Shown piece by piece: positions 23,846 to 35,011 of a stretch of DNA of 64,000 nucleotides (positions are counted from its first letter, which is position 1; each line of letters starts with the position of its first letter). The stretch comes from Aureobasidium sp. EXF-3400. Its lineage: Eukaryota; Ascomycota; Dothideomycetes; Dothideales; Saccotheciaceae. The stretch spans positions 1-64,000 of the forward strand of contig SWBL01000243.1 in the NCBI GenBank assembly GCA_024195585.1, written 5' to 3'. Under the pieces are notes generated by a model. That model saw nothing but the letters and a program-made list of their open reading frames with translations, was not told where the DNA came from and made no database searches. Position numbers and translations under genes: made by a program.

Positions 23846-26442
23846 ATGTCTCTACCCAACCGACCACCAGCATCACGTCGCTTGACACGGCCAAACTCGC
23901 CTCACTTGGAAGAGGGACGACAGAGCGAGCAATCTGGACGTTCGGCGGCCAACCTACATGCACAGCTATCAGTACCTTCTTTGCAACCTCGACCGCTAGA
24001 TAATCAACCTCGAGGCCTAAGCAGACAGACCAGCAGCGAAGACTCACCTCGACCAAGTCCCGCTACCCCCTCTACGCTACATCGCTCTACACACTCGAAC
24101 ACGTCGGATCAATGGTCAAGAGATGGATCTATTGAGGCACTGCATAACACACGCACGCGAGATGCGAACGCTGCTGGAATCGCGCTAGGCCAGGGACTAT
24201 TACCTCCACCACAGATTCCCGCTTCGCGACCATACAGCATGAGAAATGTCAGTTCCTCCACGAGTCTATCAAGGATGGCTACTCCCAGATCTGTCAGAGA
24301 TCTTGGCCGCGACTTTGATAGATACTACAATCCTTTTGCAACACCGAGCCAATCGACAACGGATTTGACAGCTTTGCTTCCCCGTCGCAATTCTATGGAC
24401 AGCAGTCGGTATGAAGGAGTTTCTTCTGCGCCACTGTCAAGACGGAACTCCAATCCGTTTGCTGATGAGAAACATGCTTCGAATCAGATGGCAGCGGCGA
24501 CGGCTGCAGCATCCATTGCGACTCCCAAGAGTGGATTCATTGATGAACACGACACAAACATGCCATTTTTCCCGTACCTTGACGACAGACTCGGCGCGCC
24601 AGTCACAGAAGAACAAGGCTACGGGTTTCCTCTGTACTGGCATGAGAAAGAATGGGACGATGACATGCATCTGCCGATGGTGGATGATGACGTGAAACTC
24701 AAGCCCACATTACGGGAACGCTTCTCACGAAAGAATATGCAGGATACGCTTGGTCTTGCGCTCATGATAATCGGTCTTCTTAGCGTGTTCATCATGTTAC
24801 CGGTACTCAGCTGGTCAGGCATAAATATAATCGGGTACAACGATACGCCACTGGACCAGATGTGGGGATATAACGACAACGAGGTCACTTGGGCAACAGT
24901 GAATGCTAGTCGAAAATGGCCACTTCTGAAGAACATGCGTACTGGTCTGATTGATCCAGATACGCCCAAAGCAGAGAGAACCAGAGTCGGTGTCAATGGG
25001 GACAAGCTTAATCTGGTTTTTAGCGACGAATTCAATGATGTCAACAGGACATTCTATGCCGGCGACGATCCATATTGGTTTGCTCCAGACATCTGGTACG
25101 GAGCGACTAGAGATCTCGAGTGGTATGATCCGGACGCGGTTACCACATGGGACGGAGCGTTGCATCTACAACTCGACGCCTTTGGCAATCATGGTCTCCA
25201 GTTTCGTAGCGGCATGTTGAACTCCTGGAATCAACTCTGTTTCAAAGGTGGAATGATGGAAGTTTCGGTGAGTTTGCCAGGCCCTGCCGGAGTGCATGCT
25301 CTCTGGCCTGGTGCATGGAGCTTGGGAAACCTCGGTCGACCGGGATATCTGGCTACGACAGACGGAACATGGCCTTGTGCGTAAGCTGAAGGTACAAATT
25401 CAGCGAGGCAGTCTTGCATGTTTAGTTGGCATCGATGAAACCGGGTCCAGGATGTCATTTCATCAATGTCAAACTCAAACTGCGAGCTGTCTCGTTGCAT
25501 GAGTACCACACCTATCTTTCTATAGGACTCTGCTAATTACTTCGCCTTAGATACTTATGATGACTGTGATGCCGGAATTACACCTAACCAATCTGACAGT
25601 AGTGGTATGAGCAAGCTACCAGGACAAAAGCTAGCCAACTGTGTGTGCCCAGGTCAAGACCACCCTACTCCAGGCAAAGGACGTGGAGCTCCCGAAATTG
25701 ATGTGATTGAGGTCTCTGCAGATTATTCTGGACTCGGTCTTGGTGTGGCAACTCAAAGTTATCAGATTGCTCCATTCGATGTTTGGTGGTATCCGAACGC
25801 CGACTTCATGGAGATTCCGGATTACAGTTTGTCCTTTCTGAATACGTGGACAGGAGGACCGTTTCAACAAGCAGTGTCCACGACTACGATGCTGAATAAT
25901 GATTGGTATGACGGAAAGGCATATCAGCGGTACGCCTTCGAGTACGTTCCCGGAATTACGGAAGATAGTTTCATTGCGTGGACGGTTGCTGGACAAGAGA
26001 TGATGAAATTTGATGCTAGGGCGATTGGGCCCAATGGCAATGTTGGACAGAGAATTATCAGTGAAGAGGTATGTAGTCTGTCCGTGGCAGCCGAAAGCGT
26101 ACTGACAAGTGTTTTGCAGCCAATGTCGATGATCCTCAACCTGGGTATCTCAGAAAACTGGGTAGCGATCAACTGGACGGCCGTGTCGTTTCCAGCAATC
26201 ATGCGCGTCGACTATGTAAGAATCTACCAGAAAGAGGGCGAGGAGAGCGTGACGTGCGACCCTCCGGGCTATGAAACGACGGAGTACATCAAGAACCACC
26301 CGGAGGCCTACAATAATCCTAATTATACGGTGAGCAAGATGCAAATGCTAGATTGTGAGCAACATACTGATTCTCTCATGCGCAGCTTTGGGCGGATACT
26401 GGGTATGAATGGCCGAGGAACTCGTTTATGCATGGATGTTGA
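23846..26442 (+). CDS. KRE6: KRE6/SKN1-type beta-1,6-glucan synthesis protein (GH16)
   Basis: Four exons, 23846-25376, 25551-26068, 26120-26329 and 26386-26442, give 771 aa. The first donor is GTGCGT, which restores GTWPYTYDDCD across the splice; the apparent GTAAGC donor 4 nt later does not keep the frame. The order is: a Ser/Pro-rich cytoplasmic tail, one membrane span (about residues 306-328, MIIGLLSVFIMLPVL), then a lumenal GH16 domain (about 390-740). The catalytic-type motif EIDVIE (ExDxxE) follows GRGAP. The short last exon ends in a Cys typical of the family (NSFMHGC). KRE6/SKN1 are type II proteins of the secretory pathway needed for beta-1,6-glucan in the wall. KRE6 and SKN1 are paralogues and I cannot tell which name fits better. 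Confidence 0.92.
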
Positions 26443-26520
26443 GGCGAGGTGGTAATGTACAGTATCAATGTAGGATAGTTGCGACAGTTGGATGTAGAAT
26501 ATAATGCTCGTCTTGTTTTA

Positions 26521-26790
26521 TCAAGCTTCATCAACGACTTCCTCGCCGTACATGTCTTCTTCGATGTGGTCGTCGTTGGGTGCATCAGTGGCAGCCTTGT
26601 CTTGATCCATCTTTTCGGTCAAGAATTGATTGATATCGTCCTGCAGCTGAGAGACCTTTTGGCGCAGGTCACCGAGGTATTGCGACTTTTCCGTTGATGT
26701 GGTGTGTTGGGTGGGGGCGGACTCGAGCGGGGAAGAGAAGGTGTTGGTCGCGGTGGGCGACGTGTAGACGGCGGTCAAGTGGGCGGACAT
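26521..26790 (-). CDS. GON7: GON7, small KEOPS/EKC complex subunit
   Basis: 89 aa, starting at the ATG at 26790 (MSAHLTAVYTSPT). The pattern fits fungal Gon7: a short N-terminal strand with TAVYTSP, then a helical stretch YLGDLRQKVSQLQDDINQFLTEKM, then an acidic tail (HIEEDMYGEEVVDEA). The KEOPS complex makes the threonylcarbamoyl t6A modification at position 37 of ANN-decoding tRNAs and affects telomeres and transcription; Gon7 stabilises Kae1/Pcc1. The stop lies only 78 bp from the convergent stop of the KRE6-like gene, and the start faces the HbrB gene. The call rests on short motifs and length. Confidence 0.8.
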   Translation of the reverse strand: MSAHLTAVYTSPTATNTFSSPLESAPTQHTTSTEKSQYLGDLRQKVSQLQDDINQFLTEKMDQDKAATDAPNDDHIEEDMYGEEVVDEA

Positions 26791-26953
26791 GTTGGTGCGG
26801 AGTTGATGTGTGGTGGGTATGGCGTGGCTTGGATGTCGCAAGAATGAGGCTTGACGTGACAGGAGATTGTCGTGGACAGGAGGCTTGATTTGACAGGAGG
26901 AAGGAAGCTATTTTTGGCAGGAACGAGCAAAGGCATCTTGGAGGCTTCTATCA
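26791..26953. promoter_or_regulatory. Compact bidirectional promoter GON7 / HbrB
   Basis: Only 163 bp separate the two start codons (238 bp if HbrB starts at the second Met, 27029). Both genes must share this space for promoter and leader. I see no clear TATA box. Confidence 0.5.
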
Positions 26954-29698
26954 ATGACGCTCCCAAACCTTGCCTCCACACATTTCGCAAGACACTTTGA
27001 GCCACCGACACACGATGGACGAAAGACGATGAACAACCACACACAACCACCACAACAACACGACCACCCTCCGGCGAGGCCTCGACCGCGGCAAGCCTCT
27101 CCTCCGGTCCTGGTCCCTAGGCCGTCGTGGGCGCATCGCAGCGCCTCGAGCATGTCGGCCGCCGCCAACGATAGCACCACCAAACAACAAGCTCCCGTCC
27201 AGCAATCTACTGCCCGACCTAGCACTGCTCATGCCACAACCGCCCCGCCCTCTGCTCTCGCAAACTTCTCGCGTCCGCAGCCTCGCCAGTCGATTGATGC
27301 TCAACTGCGCATGACCTCTCCGCCTCCACCCCCGCCAACTGCCCCTCCATCCATCCATTCGCGAGGTCGCCAGCATTCCCAAGGCTTCTTTGAGCCCTCG
27401 TTACCACACACTTCGCATATGCCCGCTTCGCAAATTGCTGCCCAAGCTGCCATGCACTACATGCACAACTTGAATCCAAACCCGCCGCCAGACCGCAAGC
27501 GTCCGAACCCGCCCTTGCAGCCCATCAACGTCGCTGCCACTCGTCTAGATCGTCGCATAGCCTCTCCAACCGCTCTGAGCCCTCCCGCGCTACAGTCTGC
27601 CAACATCGACAGCAGAATAACCGCTACCACTGCCGCCAACGTTGTCTTCCCTCGCAGTCCGGCTCCTATGCCTTCACCTCACGCTCTGACCGCTGATCAA
27701 CTCGTCTCAGCCCCTCCTATCCCAGTCCCTGCTGAAACAAAGGTCAAGGAGCGTTCCAAGATGAAATTGTTTCACAAGCCAAAGAGCATCGGGATCACAA
27801 AGGACAAGGACTTTGACAAGAAGGCTGCTCCAGCCCTGCCCTCTCCAAATCGTGGTCTGCTTCGTGCTGGTTTCGCGAGTGCTTCTATGACCAGTCTGAC
27901 TGATCCGAACTCGTCTGCTGCTGCTTCCGTCTACTCTTCTGCAAACACGTCAACTTCCACTTTAGTCCCCGTCACCACTACGGCGACGGCTACATTCGAC
28001 AAGAGGGAGGACAAGGAGAAACCCAGGCATCACTTCTTGTCCAGGCAGAAGCAGAAAGATCGTGGTGCTCTACCTCTATCCTCGGCTTCGTCTAACTCCA
28101 CTGCTGTAGATCCAAATGCTCCACAGTCCTTGTACTCGTTCACTCCTCAATCCCCTGGCTTCTCAAAATCTGTCAGTGGTCTGGATTTGCGACATGGCGG
28201 ACGTGCTCTGCGAGAAAAGAAGAAGGAAGAAAAGGCTGCTGCTGCTGCTGCTACTCTGACACCCACCATGTCCAACACTTCCGGCAATCTGCTTCGAGAC
28301 GACTCGAGGAGTGACTTTGGCGGTCCTAGCAGTCTGGACTCGGCTTCGATACTTGGCCCTCCTAGCAGCAACTCTCTGTTCTCTCTACCTTTGTACGAAG
28401 CACAGCCTACAATGTCTGCTGCTGCTTTCAACAATCTGGGCAATAGCATGGGTCTACATGGTATCACAGCCGACGATGCCTGGCCGTTACTGAAAGCGAG
28501 GCTACTAAACATCTTCTCTGGCGAAGACCTGCGCACGCCAATCGAAGACTTTAACCTATTGGTTTCCGTCCACATACGACGGTGCATACAAAAGCGCGCC
28601 CCAGTGCTCTTAGTCGAGGACTTGAGGGAATTGTTGACAACTGGTTTCTCTTCTCTCGCGCAAACTTTACAAAGAGTGCCCGACGAAAGGCTCGTGACAC
28701 GCCTAGTCGCAATCTGGCAGACGACCTTCAGCTCCATCCTTCCATTCATTCAAGCCGTTTTCTTACCATTGGACCTCGAGTTTAGGGGCCACGGCAGTAT
28801 AATGAGTGCAAGAGAAGCCCAAGAATTCTGGGGCGCTTTTGTACCTGCCGAAATGCCGCCACCACCTTTTACACGGAAACAGTCATCCTCGTTTGATGAG
28901 ATGAGACCTAGCAGTTCTGGAGGCGCGACTTTAACGAGCAACACATCGAATCGCATGCCTGGACTCGGAGAAGAACTAGATGTGCGTCGTATCGCCTTGA
29001 TCGTCTTCCGTGATGTGGTGCTCCTTCCACGCCACGAGACGCTACTTGCCATCTTTTCGCGATTATCACTGGATAGTATAAACACCACTCCGGTACCCAG
29101 CAATCTGTCGTCCTCACCACCCATGTCCAGCAATCGTGGAAGGGGCTTCTCCAATCCAGCGGCAGGAGGAGCCGAAAGACCATCTACAGGTGGCTCATTG
29201 TCTCCAAGACTTGGAAGCAGCTTCAATAGCAATGCGAATTACCTCGATAGCGGTAACACAACCATAGTCTCCAGCCCGCCGACCCAACATAGTCGCAGTC
29301 GCGCAACTTCCAACACTTCGGCCGGCAGCTTCGGGACTTCACTTCCTCATAGCACGTCACACTATCCAACTACATCCATTGATAGTGTGACTTCTGCTCC
29401 TGTATTTTCGTCATCGTTCTCACCCGATCCGTCGGGCAAGCCACCCACCTTTGCAGATCCGGCACAAGTCACTCAGATCGTAGCTAGGATGTTGCAATGT
29501 GTCAGTGTTGTCGCTGGAGCACAGACAGGCGATCAGAGCCAAGCCGTTGTGGAAAGGCTGACCAGAGAGCTGAAGTACAATTGGTTGGGAAGAGGAAGAA
29601 CGGGCAGACAGAGAAGAGGTTGGGTTGGTGTTAAAGGGAAAAACACTGGGAGCATGGGACAAGGACAGGTCAATGGGTTGGGTGTTGTGGGTGCTTGA
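26954..29698 (+). CDS. BIT61: HbrB/Bit61-type TORC2 subunit
   Basis: 914 aa, single exon. The first 470 residues are low-complexity Pro/Ser/Gln/Ala sequence with a Lys-rich patch (SKMKLFHKPKS). The conserved HbrB domain runs from about residue 500 to 700: DDAWPLLKARLLNIFSGEDLRTPIEDFN opens it, followed by VEDLRELLTTGF, then RLVTRLVAIWQTTFSSILPFIQAVFLPL, then VRRIALIVFRDVVLLPR, with a Ser-rich insert. HbrB/Bit61 (human PRR5/Protor) binds TOR complex 2, which controls cell polarity, actin and membrane homeostasis; in Aspergillus the hbrB mutant is hyperbranching. ATG at 26954 is the first in frame; M26 (27029) is a possible start. The tail carries a poorly conserved Gly-rich end. Confidence 0.88.
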   Translation: MTLPNLASTHFARHFEPPTHDGRKTMNNHTQPPQQHDHPPARPRPRQASPPVLVPRPSWAHRSASSMSAAANDSTTKQQAPVQQSTARPSTAHATTAPPSALANFSRPQPRQSIDAQLRMTSPPPPPPTAPPSIHSRGRQHSQGFFEPSLPHTSHMPASQIAAQAAMHYMHNLNPNPPPDRKRPNPPLQPINVAATRLDRRIASPTALSPPALQSANIDSRITATTAANVVFPRSPAPMPSPHALTADQLVSAPPIPVPAETKVKERSKMKLFHKPKSIGITKDKDFDKKAAPALPSPNRGLLRAGFASASMTSLTDPNSSAAASVYSSANTSTSTLVPVTTTATATFDKREDKEKPRHHFLSRQKQKDRGALPLSSASSNSTAVDPNAPQSLYSFTPQSPGFSKSVSGLDLRHGGRALREKKKEEKAAAAAATLTPTMSNTSGNLLRDDSRSDFGGPSSLDSASILGPPSSNSLFSLPLYEAQPTMSAAAFNNLGNSMGLHGITADDAWPLLKARLLNIFSGEDLRTPIEDFNLLVSVHIRRCIQKRAPVLLVEDLRELLTTGFSSLAQTLQRVPDERLVTRLVAIWQTTFSSILPFIQAVFLPLDLEFRGHGSIMSAREAQEFWGAFVPAEMPPPPFTRKQSSSFDEMRPSSSGGATLTSNTSNRMPGLGEELDVRRIALIVFRDVVLLPRHETLLAIFSRLSLDSINTTPVPSNLSSSPPMSSNRGRGFSNPAAGGAERPSTGGSLSPRLGSSFNSNANYLDSGNTTIVSSPPTQHSRSRATSNTSAGSFGTSLPHSTSHYPTTSIDSVTSAPVFSSSFSPDPSGKPPTFADPAQVTQIVARMLQCVSVVAGAQTGDQSQAVVERLTRELKYNWLGRGRTGRQRRGWVGVKGKNTGSMGQGQVNGLGVVGA

Positions 29699-30064
29699 GC
29701 TTTCTTTTTATTTTATACACGTTTCTTGCATTAGGAGTTTTTTCTTGGATCTGGCAAAAGTCAAGGGGTTGGAGGAATACTGTCAGCAGAGGATTGGGTA
29801 TGACAAGCAAAAAGCTAGTCGAGGAGTTTTGGATGCACACAAATCGGGACATGGGTTGGGAAGGAATATCATCAGGAACAGCCATCAAATCAAGGCTTAA
29901 TGACACAATTTGTATGACCACTTTGTATGACTGTTTCCACGCATCTTCATGTAGAATGTGCTTTTGAGGTGAGATCGTTGCAAGAACCTGTTCCGGTAGG
30001 TACCGTCTGCAAGTCGTGCGTCTCCTGGTTCTCTTTTCCTGATTGTCGGCCACTTCATGCTCAT
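29699..30064. other. Convergent intergenic region, 366 bp
   Basis: Holds the 3' ends of the HbrB gene and the unrecognised minus-strand gene. T-rich just after the HbrB stop (about 29700-29720). Nothing else seen. Confidence 0.45.
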
Positions 30065-31379
30065 CTACCCATGCTTAAGTGAATCTTCTCCAGAGAAGAA
30101 CCAACTGGGCTTCCTGATCTCATCAACGCCTAACTTGTTCTTCCAAGGCGTATCCCAGGCCCCCTTCTTCTTCACCCCGTCCTTCTTCTTCGCCCCTTCC
30201 TTCTGCTTTGCCTCTTTCTTTCCAACTCGCTTAACTTCTCCCATCTCAACCCTCTGCGTACCCTTCTGCTCAACCTCTCCAATCGCCAATCCCTCCAATC
30301 CAATCTCTGTCTCCTCTGCAGCCCCAGCAACCGCGTCTTCCTCCCCAGCATCTTTCCTATACTTCTTTCCTCCCTTTCGGCAATCTTTACCTCCTGCTTC
30401 CAGAGCCCCTTGTCTTTCTTGCTCTGTGCCTTTTTCTTTTCGCAGAGCTACTTCTCTGGCTTTTCTTTTTTGTTGCTGGTGTTGTTGTTGTTTTTCTTGC
30501 TTGAGTTCGAGGAGGTGGCGGGAGTATTCTGTGGCGATTGTTTTGTCGAGAGGACGGTATGATATCCATGGTGGATTGGGGAGGTAGAAGCGTTTTACTG
30601 ACTGTTTTGGGGAATGGGTTAATTGGGTTGGTCGTGGAAGGGAAGAAAGGGGAGGGAGGAAGATGGGAGATGGGAAATACCTTCTCGGGTGCGGTGATGA
30701 AAACATCGTTGTCGAGGATATAGCCAATAGTATCATATTGAGTTTCCTGCGCTGTCAAAAAAGGCGGACACGGATTCTCAGAATTATATCTTCCCTAATT
30801 TCACATCTTATCAGCATTTCCCCTTTCTCTCTCTCACCACTTCTCACGTTCAACAACTCACCCGATCAAGTATCGCCACCAAAACCCACTCTGCCTGCGT
30901 GGCAGCCACCAACCCATACCCAACATTCAACCCATCGGCCCTCAAAGCCTCATAAAGCTGATCCTGCAATTTCTGTAGCAAACTACGGTCTTTGAATTCT
31001 GTATCTGCATAGATAGACATGCGTTTATTGCGATCGAAAGGGCGAACTGTGTAGTCTAAGCTTAACAGTTCTTCTTCTAGCAAGGCAAAGGTGTCGAAGA
31101 GTTCGACGTCGAGGTTGCGGATGCGGCCGAGGATTTGATAGTCGGGGTAGGCGGGGAGGTGGTTTTCGATGCAGGATTCCCATTCGCGCTGGGGGTGAGG
31201 GTTAGATTGAGACAAGGGAGTTGAGAGGGGAGATCGTACGGCAGTGACGGTTATGAGTTCGACGTGAGCAGTGGCAAGCGGTGCTCTGAGCAAGACTTGG
31301 AAGTGGGCTCCCTGGTTGTGCTGTCAGTGGATGTGAGGCAGAGTATTGTGGAGGCTAGAGATACTGAGTAGGGAGGCAT
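30065..31379 (-). CDS. Unrecognised five-exon protein with lysine-rich C-terminus
   Basis: I do not recognise this gene. Five exons, 31379-31365, 31320-31240, 31188-30862, 30776-30681 and 30601-30065, all joined in phase 0, give 351 aa. The first exon codes for only five residues. The N-terminal 215 residues look globular and conserved in style: HFQVLLRAPLATAHVELITV, then YPDYQILGRIRNLDVELFDTFALLEEELLSLDY, then VGYGLVAATQAEWVLVAILDR and the Trp/Pro-rich FYLPNPPWISYRPLD. The last 140 are Lys/Glu-rich, with a coiled-coil-like QEKQQQHQQQKRK stretch, and end with WDTPWKNKLGVDEIRKPSWFF. The splice signals are good for four of the five joins; the first exon is the weakest part. Nuclear or organellar RNA-related roles would fit the charge but are guesses. 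Confidence 0.65.
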
Positions 31380-34300
31380 TTTGGCAGATGAGACGACACT
31401 CGCCCGAAAGCGAGATCCTAGTAGTCTTGTAGAGAGAAGAAGAGGGAAGTTGAGTTTGAGACCACATGCGGTTCTTTAAGAAGAGGTAGTAGTTGTGTGA
31501 GAGAAGAAAGGTAACTGGCAGCAATCACCAGTCCTGTAATTGATGTGCTTCGCCTCTTTGTGAAAAGTCGTAGTGAGAAGAGATGTCTTTCTTTAAACGT
31601 TTTGATCTTCGCGGCGTGAACAAACGTATCAATCGCGCGGAGGGGTGAGCAAACGGAATTTTCAACCAAGCCGCCGGGATCTACGAGTCACCTGCATGGT
31701 CTTCTCCTCGTCGTGGGTCCACATCACTAATGTGACGATAGAGTCGTGCTGGACGCGGTGGACCGAGATGGACTGAAACGAAGTTGTCGACTTACTCTCT
31801 TGCTCAGTTTACTACAGCGACCCTGACGGGAAAGCAGGATTTCTCTTGCGTCCAATATGTAATAATTTGCTCCATTTATTGATGAACCACCGATAGCTTG
31901 ATGTTGGAATCGCGATCGGGCACAGTGCTTTGCTACCAGCAAGTCATCGTATTCAAAGTATCCAGGTCCTGTCGTCAAGCATAATGTAGCCAAAGCTGAG
32001 TTCTATGAGTACAATGCCGCCGGCATATCCCTTGTGTCGTGAGGTTCTTCTCAGATATGAGCCTCACTGTCTTTCGGTTTCATTGTTGATCAATAAGTCT
32101 CTTTAGCCTGACCACTACCTACAATTTTTCATCTGCCAGCTTGAGCAGAGTCCAGGGAGAAAAGTGGCACAACAAGCACATGAGGCTATGAGCATCATCT
32201 CGACGAGCTGTTTAATCCCCCGAGAAGCCAAAGGTAGGTTCGTCGGCGTGAGCAAGCGACATACAACTGCTCCTTTGCTTCTGACGTCTTCGAGGACATT
32301 TTGCTAGAAAGATCGATCGCAGGTCAACTTCCAGCCAAAGATTTGTGCTTCAAGTCAAAACTAGAAAAGAATCGTTATCCAAGGAGCCAGGAGATGAAGG
32401 TTGGAAGACGCGACGTTCACCATTAATGTCCTCCTTTTTTCGCCGTTGATATACAATAGGACGTTGTTCCCTAGATCCCTGATTCCTTGATTCCCTGATT
32501 CCCTGCGGAGGTTGATTCCGAGAACCCAATGTCGCTAAACAGCACTGTATTCGACCAGACGATGAGACTGCTGTAGTCTAGCTGTTGTACACTGCGCGTT
32601 TCTCCTTGCTATCAAGGTTGATGATTCTGGTCTCCGTTCATTGCACTTACCTCCATGCCAGTGCCATCCTTTGTTACGTCCAATCTGATGTTTTGCATGG
32701 AGCTCTTGTGTTGAGATGATCTTCAGATGCCGTACAAACAGACTCACGGAGTGATGAGACAGCTGTGCGATTGAGGCTATGCATGTATTGGAAACTTCTG
32801 TTGTTGTGTGGTGTTGTAGCTGCGCATAGCGTACGACGTCTTCCGTTGTTCTAGACTTTCGGCTCAGCATTGTAATTGAGCATATCCCTGATTCGGCAAA
32901 AGGTCCACCACTTTTCCATGGTCATGGTCAAGAAACGTATTAACGGGTTTCCATACTGCACAAGGACGAGTGACTCTACGGCCTATGCCTTCTAGCAGAG
33001 GTCGTGTACGAGGAAAACACAGATGGTAGAAAATGACAGCCAGGGTCGTCCTCACAGCGACAATACTGTTTGAGTAGTTTGTTCCGAGGAGCAAGCCACA
33101 CCGATTTGCGCTGCTAGTCCAGTCAAAAGCAGGATAAACTTCTAATACCCAGCCATGCTGTCGCACGCAGTGTGATGGTGTGTGTGTGCTCTCGCCTGCT
33201 GTCGGGGAGACCGAGAGAGCAGATCATCTTTTGATTAATATACAGCAAAGCAGGGCTGCGGTCAGCGAAAGTACAAGTAGGGTTGTTCATCTTGGTCAAG
33301 ATCTCGAAAAACATGTTGTGCCAGCATGTGATGCATGTGGCTGGGAACACAATTCGAGCGATACGCACTCTGATTGGACAATGCTTTAATTGTATTTCCA
33401 AGAATCAGGATGGTTTAACATGCCGAGGAGTGTTTTGAGAGGCTTGTTGTTACAACACAGAACGAACGCATCCATCCAAGCGAATGTGCGACACAATTAC
33501 CAGCCGTTGATCGAAGTCTCTGCGCCATTTCAGTATATTTGAGAAAGCGATTGAATGGTGGAGGCTGGGTAAAGTGAAGTTAAGCCTCTCTCTCGAGTCC
33601 AGAGCCATGGCAGTGTAGCGTCATACCACAGAATGATGGGGGATGGGTGGTCGCACGGTCGTGGTTTGATTGCGCCCACAACCTACAAGGATCGGTGAAC
33701 CGGGAATAATAATCGCACGTGTGAGATGCACCACCGTCTATATTGCAGTCTGGAGCGCAAAAGGTCTACTTTTGCGAGATGAAGGAGGTGAAAACCTGGG
33801 AACACAGGAAATGTTTTGATGCTAGATTTCGAATAGGAACACGCAGGGGTCCTTGTCTAATTTGCTGCTCTGTCAACTGTCACACAGTAGTACCAGGGGA
33901 CGTCGCTGTCGGTCATGGTCAACCAGTGCTTCAGATCTTACCGGCGGACCGCGGCGGTAACTTCTAGCGGCAAGCCTGGATAAGGCAGAGAGGTGTGGCT
34001 AGGTTGTGGCGGTGTGGCTGTGTGACACAAGTAGCCTTCACGTACCTGCATGAAAACAAGGAAGTGGGAACTTGGCAAGGGCAACGTCGAGGTTGCGAAT
34101 CCATGATGCATATCGTTAGTCATGGGAGATCGTGGATAGAGCTCGCGAGTGAGACAAGAAATCAAATCGTGGAGCTCGAGGATGATGTCAATCAATAGTG
34201 TGATATCAATGATCGTCAGGGCTCGTTGGAGTTTGGGCGCAAAAGCAACCAGAGCAAGGTTTTGGCCAGGCGCGGACAAGCTGCTGCAAGCGACTGCACC

Positions 34301-35011
34301 TGCGGCCTGCAGGGCGATGGTAGCTTGATCTGGGGAACCGCGGAATTCTCCTATCAGAACGCATCTATCTCATAGCGAACAAGGAACTGTAACGCAGAAC
34401 GGAAGGTGAGCTTAATGAGCTGCTCTCAGCCCAATGGCTGTCAGGTCGCGATATGAGCGGGTGGATGCAACAGTCCTGGTCTCATTTCCTGAACGGCAGG
34501 AGAAGTGGAAGTTGGTGCAGTTCCAGACGGTTCCTGCACTGGGCCGCCAAGAGCGAGCAAGCGCCATTTTAGCGCGGCCGAGGGGGATTGCGCCGATCAT
34601 GGTCGCTCTCATCATGCAAGCAAAAGCTACGTGGGACGCGCTGTATGCGGATGGCGCAGGCTGGTGAATCAAGAAAATGTGGAAATGTGGGCAACTGGGT
34701 GGCAGTCTCGGCCGATGCGTGCACGGTATCGATGGTTTAGTGTTGTCAGAAAGTGAAAGTAGCTGCGTGACCGCATCGTGAGGGCGCCGTCGACGGGAAG
34801 TTAAGAAAGAGCTGCCAGCGTCACTGCGCATTTAACCAGCCATCAACAACCTGCCTCCGAATTACTTCTCCCTCGCGTCTCGCATACATCTACTCACCTG
34901 TCCCCTCCATCGATAGTCGTTTCATTCTCCACACTCCAACCTCGTCCCTCACCGTTCCTCGTCAACGATCACTATCTGGTATCCTACATCAAAGCATCAT
35001 CCATCATCACA
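31380..35011. other. Gene-poor stretch, 3.6 kb
   Basis: Lies between the divergent starts of the five-exon gene and the CFEM gene. All frames are short, overlap each other and lack domain-like sequence. A tandem octamer repeat lies at 32468-32507. I looked for tRNA B-boxes, terminal repeats and transposase or reverse-transcriptase motifs and saw none. The last 200 bp before 35012 are CT/CA-rich, as expected for a strong promoter and leader. The stretch could hold a noncoding transcript or decayed DNA; the sequence alone does not show it. Confidence 0.45.
32468..32507 (+). repeat. Tandem octamer TCCCTGAT
   Basis: Five units in a row, from TCCCTAGA at 32468 through TCCCTGAT, TCCTTGAT and TCCCTGAT to TCCCTGCG, with one or two changes in the outer units. 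Intergenic; no gene context. Confidence 0.8.

Noticed and set aside
25381..25386. GTAAGC as first donor of the KRE6-like gene
   Set aside because: It leaves a phase that meets a stop right after the acceptor; the GTGCGT donor 4 nt earlier restores the conserved WPYTYDDCD sequence.
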